From NCBI GenBank assembly GCA_002470605.1, contig DKND01000039.1, positions 1,441 through 7,598 of the forward strand: DNA of 6,158 bases, written 5' to 3'. Below the pieces are notes generated by a model, which saw only the letters and a program-made list of their open reading frames with translations, had not been told where the DNA came from and did no database searches. A program made the position numbers and the translations under genes. This stretch comes from Opitutia bacterium UBA7397. Its GTDB lineage: Bacteria; Verrucomicrobiota; Verrucomicrobiia; Opitutales; UBA953. Below, one piece after another: positions 1-4,948 of the stretch (position 1 is the first letter of the stretch; the number at the start of each line of letters is the position of its first letter).

Positions 1-311
1 ACGATCTGGAGGCACTGCGCGGCGGAGTCGGCGCGCTGGTCGAACTGGCCCGGGAGGAACTCGACCGCGAAGGCCGTCTCATGGGCGGCGAGCGGGAAGC
101 ACTCTTCGAAGACGTCGTCGACGGGGGGCTCGGCGAAGACCGTCGGGATCGCCTGACGGAGGGCGGCTTCGGAGGCGCCCTCGACGTCGTAACGCTGGAG
201 GATGCGGAGGCTCTTTAGGCCCGGGAGGCGGAGGGAATCCCGCAGGTCATGCAGGAGATGGTCGGCTTCGGACCGGAAATCGGATTTCTTCTCGACGAAA
301 AGGCGCTTCAT
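1..311 (-). CDS. purL: Phosphoribosylformylglycinamidine synthase, N-terminal 103 residues (partial, runs off left edge)
   Basis: Reading the minus strand from the ATG at 311-309 gives 103 codons with no stop before the window edge. The product begins MKRLFVEKKSDF and contains LLHDLR (19-24), LRILQRYDVEG (35-45), TVFAEPPVD (57-65) and LPGQFDQRADSAAQC (86-100). These match, from memory of the family, the N-terminus of the long single-chain FGAM synthase described first in clostridia (about 1,200 residues), not the short PurL of the PurLQS complex. The enzyme converts FGAR, glutamine and ATP to FGAM in the cytosol, the fourth step of purine synthesis. Only the N-terminal domain is visible; the ATP-binding and glutaminase domains would lie to the left. 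No strong Shine-Dalgarno precedes the ATG: AAGG lies 13 bases upstream, too far to be convincing. The gene is divergent from ppdK. Family assignment is fairly sure. Confidence 0.88.
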   Translation of the reverse strand, partial: MKRLFVEKKSDFRSEADHLLHDLRDSLRLPGLKSLRILQRYDVEGASEAALRQAIPTVFAEPPVDDVFEECFPLAAHETAFAVEFLPGQFDQRADSAAQCLQI

Positions 312-355
312 GAAGTCAGCCCAACCTTGTTACGGGTGGGGGCGGGAGGGCAAGA

Positions 356-453
356 GCCGACCATTAGTTGATCGGTTGATCAGTTGGCCAGTTGGCCGGA
401 GGCCGACCATTAGTTGACCGGTTGGCAAGTTGACAAGTTGACAAGTTGGCAAG
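356..453. repeat. Two-copy module of octamer arrays A and B, each headed by GCCGACCATTAG
   Basis: The 12-mer GCCGACCATTAG occurs exactly at 356-367 and 402-413, a spacing of 46 bases. Each copy is followed directly by tandem 8-base units fitting TTGRYMRG. Array A has four: TTGATCGG (368-375), TTGATCAG (376-383), TTGGCCAG (384-391), TTGGCCGG (392-399). Array B has five: TTGACCGG (414-421), TTGGCAAG (422-429), TTGACAAG (430-437), TTGACAAG (438-445), TTGGCAAG (446-453). TTG and the final G never vary. Array A units carry palindromic GATC or GGCC cores. A hairpin can form between 393-399 and 403-409 (one mismatch, 3-base loop). Eight is not a multiple of three, so this is not a coding repeat. Function unknown: slippage-generated simple repeat, dispersed element and protein-binding array all remain possible. 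Confidence 0.85.
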
Positions 454-467
454 GGAGGCAAGAAGCG

Positions 468-507
468 AGGGCCAGAGGACACGAGGGCCGGAGGACCAGA
501 GGGCATC
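468..507. repeat. Octamer array C, related to arrays A and B
   Basis: Five consecutive 8-base units are visible: AGGGCCAG (468-475), AGGACACG (476-483), AGGGCCGG (484-491), AGGACCAG (492-499) and AGGGCATC (500-507, degenerate). The consensus AGGRCMRG equals the TTGRYMRG of arrays A and B at its last six positions and differs only in the first two bases. The 14-base gap before it (454-467) is the same length as the gap between arrays A and B, and contains a stray unit GAGGCAAG (455-462) with the same core as TTGGCAAG. The arrays are therefore probably variants of one repeat family. The last unit is decayed, which marks the right end. Confidence 0.7.
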
Positions 508-576
508 CAGTTCAGGGTCGTTTCGGGTGGCGGTTCCGGGCGGGCGACGGGGCGGGGGTCCGTCCGACATTGACAC

Positions 577-648
577 CCCACCCGCCATTCCCCTTCTTTT
601 GCCCTTCACGTCACCACCCCACCCCCGCCTTCACCCTCCCCTTTTACC
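577..648 (+). promoter_or_regulatory. Pyrimidine-rich 5' leader of ppdK without Shine-Dalgarno
   Basis: The 72 bases before the ppdK ATG are dominated by C and T with very few G residues. The last 15 or so read as a C/T tract ending in TTTTACC directly against ATG. No GGAG, AGGA or GAGG occurs within 20 bases of the start. An unstructured leader of this sort could favour initiation without anti-Shine-Dalgarno pairing. The transcription start is not identified, so how much of the tract is transcribed is unknown. Confidence 0.4.
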
Positions 649-3414
649 ATGGCAAAAAAATCCCAAAACCACTCCAAAACAACTAAGTCCACCAAGGTCG
701 TCTACACCTGGGGCGACGGCAAAGCTGACGGCGATGGCTCGATGAAAGCCCTCCTCGGCGGCAAAGGCGCCAACCTCGCCGAAATGACCCGCATCGGTCT
801 CCCCGTGCCTCCCGGCTTCACGGTGACCACCGAAGTCTGCACCTACTATTACGCCAACAAGCGCACCTACCCTGTTTCCCTCCAAGCACAGATGGAAGCC
901 GGCGTGAAGAACATGGAAAAGATCATGGGCACCCAATTCGGCGCCACCAAGGGCACGCCCCTGCTCGTCGCCGTCCGCTCGGGCGCTCGCGATTCGATGC
1001 CCGGCATGATGGACACCATCCTTAACCTCGGCCTCAACGACCAGTCCGTCGTCGCCCTCGAGAAGGCCACCAACAACGCCCGCTTCGCTTGGGATTGCTA
1101 CCGCCGCTTCATCCAGATGTACGGCGACGTCGTCCTCGGCGTGCAGAAGCGCGAAGGCGAAGACCATGAGCCGTTCGAGACCATCATCGAAGAGTTCAAG
1201 CACGAGAAGTATGACAGTGACGTCGAAGACTCGGCTCTCACCGCCGGCGACCAGCAGGAGCTCGTCAAGCGCTTCAAGTCGCTCGTCAAAGAACGTACCG
1301 GTAAAGTTTTCCCTAATGATCCATGGGATCAATTGCGCGGCGCCGCGGGTGCCGTGTTCTCTTCCTGGATGAATGACCGCGCGATTGTTTATCGCCGTAA
1401 ATATGGCATCCCAGCCGAATGGGGTACCGCCGTCAATGTCCAGGCCATGGTGTTCGGTAACACCGGCGAAAAGTCCGGCTCCGGTGTCGCCTTCACCCGC
1501 AACCCCGCCAACGGCACGGATGAATTCTATGGTGAATTCCTGATCAACGCCCAAGGCGAAGACGTCGTCGCCGGCGTGCGTACGCCTGAGCCCGTGCTCA
1601 AACTCAAGGGCGTGATGCCCGAGAGCTACGCTCAACTTCTCGACGTCCGCAAGAAACTCGAGAAACACTTCAAAGACGTCCAAGACATCGAGTTCACCGT
1701 CCAAGAAGGCAAGTTGTACATGCTCCAGACCCGTAACGGAAAACGCACCGCCGCCGCCGCGCTGAAGTTCGCCGCCGACATGGTGAAGGAAAAACTGATC
1801 GACTGGGAAACCGCCATCATGCGTAACCCTGCGGACCAGCTCGAACAGCTGCTCGCGCCGATCTTCGACCTCGCCGAAGTCAAGAAAGCCAAAGCCATCG
1901 CGACCGGCCTTCCTGCCGGACCTGGCGCCGCCACCGGTAAGATCTACTTCAACGCCGACCGCGCCGTCATCGCCGCCGAGAAGGGCGAGAAAGTTCTCCT
2001 CGTCCGCGTCGAGACCTCTCCGGAAGACCTGCGCGGCATGATCGCCGCCGAAGGCATCCTCACCGCTCGCGGGGGCGTTTCCTCCCACGCCGCGCTTGTC
2101 GCCCGTCAAATGGGCAAAGTCTGCGTCTGTGGAGCTGCTGCCGTCTCGATCGACTACGATAAGAAAACGACCACCATCGCCGGCCACACCTTCAAGGAAG
2201 GCGATTACCTCTCGATCGACGGCACCGCAGGCACGGTCTACGCTGGCCAGATCAAGACCGCACCTTCGGAAATCGTCGCCGGCCTCATCAACAACGACAA
2301 GGCCGCGCAGAAGACCGAGAAATATAAGAATTATGTCCAGCTGATGAAGTGGTGCTCGCAGGCGACCCGCCTGCAGGTCCGCACCAACGCCGATAATCCT
2401 GAGCAGACCGCCCAGGCGCTCGCGTTTGGCGCCCAGGGCATCGGCCTCACCCGCACCGAGCACATGTTCTTCGAAGGCGACCGCATCGACGCTGTCCGTG
2501 AGATGATCCTCGCTGATACCGTCGAAGGCCGCAAGAAGGCCCTCGCGAAGATCTTGCCTTACCAGCGCGCGGACTTCACCGGCATCTTCAAGGCCCTCAA
2601 CGGCCTACCCGCCACGATTCGTCTGCTTGACCCACCCTTGCACGAGTTTGTGCCGCACGACGAAAAGTCCCAAGCCGCCCTCGCGAAGAAACTCGGCATC
2701 AAGACCGAGAAAGTCATCGCTCGCGTCGCCGCCCTGCACGAGTTCAACCCGATGCTTGGTCACCGCGGTTGCCGCCTCGGCATCGCCTACCCAGAAATCA
2801 CCGAGACCCAGGCTCGCGCTATCTTCGAAGCCGCTGCCGCGGTCCAAAAGAAGGGCATCAAAGTGAAGCCCGAAGTCATGGTGCCCCTCGTCGGCTTCAA
2901 GCGTGAGCTCGACCTCCAGGTCGAAGTCATCCACCGCGTCGCCGCCGAAGTGCAGAAGGAACAGAAGGTCAAGATCGCCTACTCCGTGGGCACGATGATC
3001 GAAGTCCCTCGCGGCGCCCTCACCGCTGATGAAATCGCGCACACCGCCGAGTTCTTCAGCTTCGGTACGAACGACCTCACCCAGACCGCGCTCGGCGTCT
3101 CCCGCGACGACATGGGCAACTTCCTCAACGCGTACACCGAGAACGAGATCTTCAAGAAGAACCCGTTCGCCACGCTCGACCAGACTGGCGTCGGCCAGCT
3201 CATCCAGATGGCCATCGAGAAAGGTCGCAAGACCCGCCCCGACATCAAGCTCGGCATCTGCGGCGAACACGGCGGCGAACCCGAGTCCGTCAAGTTCTGC
3301 CACCGCGTGGGTTTGAACTACGTCTCCTGCTCGCCTTACCGCGTGCCGGTCGCTCGTCTCGCCGCTGCCCAGGCCGCGATCGAGGAGAAGCGCGCCGCCA
3401 AGAAGACCAAGTAA
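649..3414 (+). CDS. ppdK: Pyruvate, phosphate dikinase
   Basis: The 921-residue cytosolic enzyme catalyses pyruvate + ATP + Pi to PEP + AMP + PPi, reversibly. It can serve gluconeogenesis or PPi-linked glycolysis. The N-terminal ATP-grasp nucleotide domain spans about 30-390, with LLGGKGANLAEM (35-46), VRSGARDSMPGMMDT (109-123, Arg110), AFTRNP (Arg284) and MLQTRNGKR (358-366). The swivelling phosphohistidine domain (about 410-520) has GGVSSHAALVAR with catalytic His480. The C-terminal PEP/pyruvate barrel (about 540-905) has GLTRTEHMFF (Arg602), RLLDPPLHEF (Arg658), MIEVPRG (Glu785), SFGTNDLTQ (Asp809) and GICGEHGGEP (Cys871). These correspond to His455, Arg561, Arg617, Glu745, Asp769 and Cys831 of the Clostridium symbiosum enzyme, so it should be active. 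Length exceeds the usual 870-890 because of a Lys-rich N-terminal extension and a Lys/Ala-rich tail. The ATG at 649 is the only start giving the whole N-terminus. Ser478 replaces the Thr that regulatory protein phosphorylates in plants. Confidence 0.97.
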   Translation: MAKKSQNHSKTTKSTKVVYTWGDGKADGDGSMKALLGGKGANLAEMTRIGLPVPPGFTVTTEVCTYYYANKRTYPVSLQAQMEAGVKNMEKIMGTQFGATKGTPLLVAVRSGARDSMPGMMDTILNLGLNDQSVVALEKATNNARFAWDCYRRFIQMYGDVVLGVQKREGEDHEPFETIIEEFKHEKYDSDVEDSALTAGDQQELVKRFKSLVKERTGKVFPNDPWDQLRGAAGAVFSSWMNDRAIVYRRKYGIPAEWGTAVNVQAMVFGNTGEKSGSGVAFTRNPANGTDEFYGEFLINAQGEDVVAGVRTPEPVLKLKGVMPESYAQLLDVRKKLEKHFKDVQDIEFTVQEGKLYMLQTRNGKRTAAAALKFAADMVKEKLIDWETAIMRNPADQLEQLLAPIFDLAEVKKAKAIATGLPAGPGAATGKIYFNADRAVIAAEKGEKVLLVRVETSPEDLRGMIAAEGILTARGGVSSHAALVARQMGKVCVCGAAAVSIDYDKKTTTIAGHTFKEGDYLSIDGTAGTVYAGQIKTAPSEIVAGLINNDKAAQKTEKYKNYVQLMKWCSQATRLQVRTNADNPEQTAQALAFGAQGIGLTRTEHMFFEGDRIDAVREMILADTVEGRKKALAKILPYQRADFTGIFKALNGLPATIRLLDPPLHEFVPHDEKSQAALAKKLGIKTEKVIARVAALHEFNPMLGHRGCRLGIAYPEITETQARAIFEAAAAVQKKGIKVKPEVMVPLVGFKRELDLQVEVIHRVAAEVQKEQKVKIAYSVGTMIEVPRGALTADEIAHTAEFFSFGTNDLTQTALGVSRDDMGNFLNAYTENEIFKKNPFATLDQTGVGQLIQMAIEKGRKTRPDIKLGICGEHGGEPESVKFCHRVGLNYVSCSPYRVPVARLAAAQAAIEEKRAAKKTK

Positions 3415-3435
3415 GCCGGAGTCCGGCGAATGAAC

Positions 3436-3472
3436 AAGGGCGTACCTTTACCGGTACGCCCTTTTTATTTTT
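3436..3472 (+). terminator. Intrinsic terminator of ppdK
   Basis: An 11-base perfect stem pairs 3436-3446 (AAGGGCGTACC) with 3453-3463, closing a 6-base TTTACC loop. It is followed by a T-rich run to 3472 broken by one A. It begins 22 bases after the ppdK stop codon. A smaller palindrome, GCCGGA-G-TCCGGC (3415-3427), lies between the stop and this stem; its loop is too small for it to act alone. The strong stem and U-tract suggest ppdK is a single-gene transcript. Confidence 0.93.
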
Positions 3473-3509
3473 AAAAACAGGACCGAAGCGGCTTCGGCAG
3501 CAGCGAAGC
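3473..3509 (-). terminator. Candidate terminator for the convergent small gene
   Basis: CCGAAG (3483-3488) and CTTCGG (3492-3497) form a 6-base stem with a CGG loop. Read on the minus strand, the stem is followed after five bases by TTTTT (3477-3473). An alternative 6-base stem pairs GCTTCG (3491-3496) with CGAAGC (3504-3509) around a 7-base loop. The site lies 20-56 bases past the stop of the minus-strand gene at 3529-3879. The gap before the T-run weakens it. The ppdK terminator stem, also read from the minus strand, would give a backup structure. Confidence 0.4.
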
Positions 3510-3528
3510 GATTACCCAAACATTTATT

Positions 3529-3879
3529 TTATCCACCCGAGCTTCTTATCCAACTGAGAAAACCAAGAATCAAGATGACGAAAACAAAGATGACCGTGGC
3601 GATTTTCCAACCCTTGGGCCCAGCTCTCTTAGCAGCCTTCCGAACTTTCAACTTATTATGGCGACCGCGCGAGGATACGCGCTGGACGCTCACTTCGGGA
3701 TAATCTTGCCCGGGGATTTCCTTCACCGAACCGTAGACCAGGCCGAGCTTGATTAATTCTGCGTAAGCGTGGGCCTTGCGATTCGGCAGCAGACGATCAA
3801 ATCCGTTGCACTCCCGACCCTCAACGAGTCGCTCCAAGGCCAACGCGGCATCAGGTGAAAGGGAAACGGGTGGAGTCAT
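3529..3879 (-). CDS. Small hypothetical protein with a single C-terminal membrane segment
   Basis: I do not recognise this 116-residue protein. Residues 1-70 are soluble and mixed in charge, with a predicted-helical look around DAALALERLVEG (10-21) and KAHAYAELIKLGLVYG (35-50), somewhat like a small helical or winged-helix fold. Residues 71-90 are very basic (RGRHNKLKVRKAAKR). Residues 91-110 (WKIATVIFVFVILILGFLSW) form one hydrophobic segment, and only IRSSGG follows. This is the layout of a tail-anchored inner-membrane protein with its N-terminal domain in the cytoplasm. I chose the ATG at 3879-3877. A TTG at 3897-3895 would add six residues (reading TTG as Met, MKTLRR) and cannot be excluded; neither start has a Shine-Dalgarno. 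Composition is less GC-biased than ppdK. It is convergent with ppdK and divergent from thiD, so its neighbours give no functional clue. It is probably a real gene, given the coherent membrane topology and a flanking terminator. Confidence 0.7.
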   Translation of the reverse strand: MTPPVSLSPDAALALERLVEGRECNGFDRLLPNRKAHAYAELIKLGLVYGSVKEIPGQDYPEVSVQRVSSRGRHNKLKVRKAAKRAGPKGWKIATVIFVFVILILGFLSWIRSSGG

Positions 3880-3934
3880 GCGCCGCAAGGTTTTCAAAAT
3901 ATTGAGATAACAAAAAAAAGCAACCCGTTAAGCA

Positions 3935-3963
3935 CTTGCGAGCAAGGAATTAATGGAGATAAT
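3935..3963 (+). promoter_or_regulatory. Candidate sigma70-type promoter for thiD
   Basis: TTGCGA (3936-3941, four of six matches to TTGACA) and GATAAT (3958-3963, five of six matches to TATAAT) are separated by 16 bases. They lie in the AT-richest non-coding stretch of the window. Transcription would begin near 3970, leaving a leader of about 24 bases before the ATG at 3994. That is too short for a thiamine diphosphate riboswitch. An imperfect palindrome, CTTGC-GA-GCAAG (3935-3946), overlaps the -35 hexamer and could be an operator, although one 5-base arm pair can arise by chance. Confidence 0.45.
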
Positions 3964-3993
3964 ACGTAAATTATTTCCGAGAACTCCCCCGAC

Positions 3994-4791
3994 ATGCCTG
4001 ACTTAAAACCCATGCCAGACCTGCCCGTCGCCTTGACGATTGCCGGATCGGATAGCGGGGCCGGCGCGGGCATCCAGGCAGATCTGCTAACTTTTTCGGC
4101 GCACGGGGTTTTCGGGACGACCGCCATCACCTGCCTCACCGCTCAAAACCCTTCCGGCGTATCTGGAGTGCAAGCCACCCCGGCGGCCTTCGTCACGGAG
4201 CAGTGCTTCCAAATTTATAAATATTTTAAACCTAAGGCCTTAAAGACTGGGATGCTTTTGGACGTAGAAATTGTGGCCGCGGTCGCCGACTTTATCCGGG
4301 AAGCTAAAATCCCGAGTGTCGTCGACCCGGTCATGGTCGCCACCAGTGGTGCCACACTGCTGTCCCCCGACGCGATTTCTGCGATGAAATCGATGCTTCT
4401 TCCCCTGGCCACCTTGGTGACCCCTAACTTGGACGAAGCCACTATCTTATTGGGAGAAAAAGCCCTGGGTGGCCAACGTTGCGAAATCGAAGCGTTAGCT
4501 TTGGCCGCCAAATATAAAGTACCGTTTCTACTTAAAGGCGGCCATGCCAACGGCGACCAACTCATCGATGTGTTGGCTTGGCCCAATGGCGCGACCGTCG
4601 TTTTAACCGCCCAACGAGCCCAAGGCGTAGACACCCATGGAAGTGGGTGCACCCTTTCGGCGGCGATTACGGCGCAGCTTGCCCTTGGTCAGCCGCTCAA
4701 GGAGGCGGTCATCCTGGCCCACGCCTATTTGCAGCAAGCCATCCATAATCCCCTCCGAGTGGCGGGCCTGCGCTGTATCCGTCACCACTGA
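3994..4791 (+). CDS. thiD: Hydroxymethylpyrimidine/phosphomethylpyrimidine kinase
   Basis: The 265-residue cytosolic ribokinase-fold enzyme phosphorylates HMP and then HMP-P to HMP-PP, the pyrimidine precursor of thiamine diphosphate. Visible motifs are ALTIAGSDSGAGAGIQADL (13-31), ITCLTAQNPSGV (45-56), KTGML (84-88), VVDPVMVATSG (109-119), TPNLDEA (143-149), LLKGGH (179-184) and the anion-hole signature DTHGSGCTLSAAI (213-225) with Cys219. Length matches the usual 260-270. The C-terminus is odd: most relatives end in a Gly-rich GxGxGPVHH-like segment, whereas this one reads VAGLRCIRHH, so the last loop is altered. MPDL occurs at both 1-4 and 7-10, so the ATG at 4012 is a second possible start; the family core begins only at residue 12 and either works. 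Codons are noticeably less C-ending than in ppdK and ilvB, suggesting lower expression. Pyridoxal kinase is a related family, but AGSDSGAGAGIQAD and THGSGC favour ThiD. Confidence 0.93.
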   Translation: MPDLKPMPDLPVALTIAGSDSGAGAGIQADLLTFSAHGVFGTTAITCLTAQNPSGVSGVQATPAAFVTEQCFQIYKYFKPKALKTGMLLDVEIVAAVADFIREAKIPSVVDPVMVATSGATLLSPDAISAMKSMLLPLATLVTPNLDEATILLGEKALGGQRCEIEALALAAKYKVPFLLKGGHANGDQLIDVLAWPNGATVVLTAQRAQGVDTHGSGCTLSAAITAQLALGQPLKEAVILAHAYLQQAIHNPLRVAGLRCIRHH

Positions 4792-4948
4792 TTAACCCAT
4801 TAGAAAGAGGGTTTTAGGGCATTTGTTGCCAACCTAACCCCTTGTACCCGCCCCAGTCGCCCATTCGGCAGGTTATTCACACTTGCCCCCGTTGAGTGCA
4901 GTCCTTTTCTAACCCATTCCCTGCAGGCGTCGCCCTGCCCCCCTGACC
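4792..4948 (+). promoter_or_regulatory. thiD-ilvB gap with competing hairpins (possible ilvB leader or thiD 3' end)
   Basis: This 157-base gap has no convincing gene or promoter. GGGTT (4809-4813) can pair upstream with AACCC (4794-4798). It can instead pair downstream with AACCC (4836-4840), extended by AGG/CCT and GCA/TGC inside. The two structures are mutually exclusive. The 9-mer TAACCCATT occurs twice (4793-4801 and 4910-4918). Nearer the ATG, GCAGG (4923-4927) and CCTGC (4934-4938) form a small hairpin. A 16-codon GTG frame (4896-4946) ends two bases before the ilvB ATG, but it is not enriched in Leu, Ile or Val codons, so it does not look like a classical ilv attenuation peptide. The upstream hairpin followed by TTTT may simply be a weak thiD terminator. 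Confidence 0.35.

Larger units (their letters stand above)
312..648. other. Divergent intergenic region between purL and ppdK
   Basis: This 337-base stretch contains no credible gene. Going rightwards it holds a G-rich segment (331-350), octamer repeat arrays (356-507, annotated separately), a GC-rich segment (508-569), and a C/T-rich leader up to the ppdK ATG. Promoters for both flanking genes should lie here, but I cannot place them with confidence. A perfect TTGACA occurs at 570-575 on the plus strand, yet no TATAAT-like hexamer follows at 16-18 bases. Further TTGACA hexamers at 430-435 and 438-443 are simply parts of the repeat. Open frames across this region are short, overlap on both strands and have the low-complexity composition expected of translated repeats. 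Confidence 0.7.

Noticed and set aside
356..507. CRISPR array
   Set aside because: The repeated units are 8 bases and contiguous, with no 20-40 base repeats or unique spacers, and no cas gene is nearby.
570..600. Perfect TTGACA as a ppdK promoter
   Set aside because: No acceptable -10 hexamer lies 16-18 bases downstream; the sequence there is C/T only.
330..745. Several 80-100 codon frames on both strands over the octamer arrays
   Set aside because: Their products are translated repeat (QLVNLPT-like, RGPEDQRA-like). They overlap one another and lack starts or signals that would set them apart.
631..2463. A 610-codon open frame antisense to ppdK
   Set aside because: It is a by-product of C-ending codons in ppdK, which removes stops on the opposite strand. 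Its product is Asp/Gly/Val/Leu-rich with no family motifs, and the ppdK assignment is certain.
2605..3303. A 232-codon open frame antisense to the end of ppdK
   Set aside because: Same antisense codon-bias artefact in the same relative frame; composition is low in diversity with no recognisable motif.
3964..3993. Thiamine diphosphate riboswitch before thiD
   Set aside because: The region between the candidate promoter and the ATG is about 30 bases, too short for the THI element, and its conserved CUGAGA core is absent.
4896..4946. Sixteen-residue GTG leader peptide before ilvB
   Set aside because: It contains only one Val and one Leu and no run of branched-chain codons, has no ribosome site, and could easily occur by chance.
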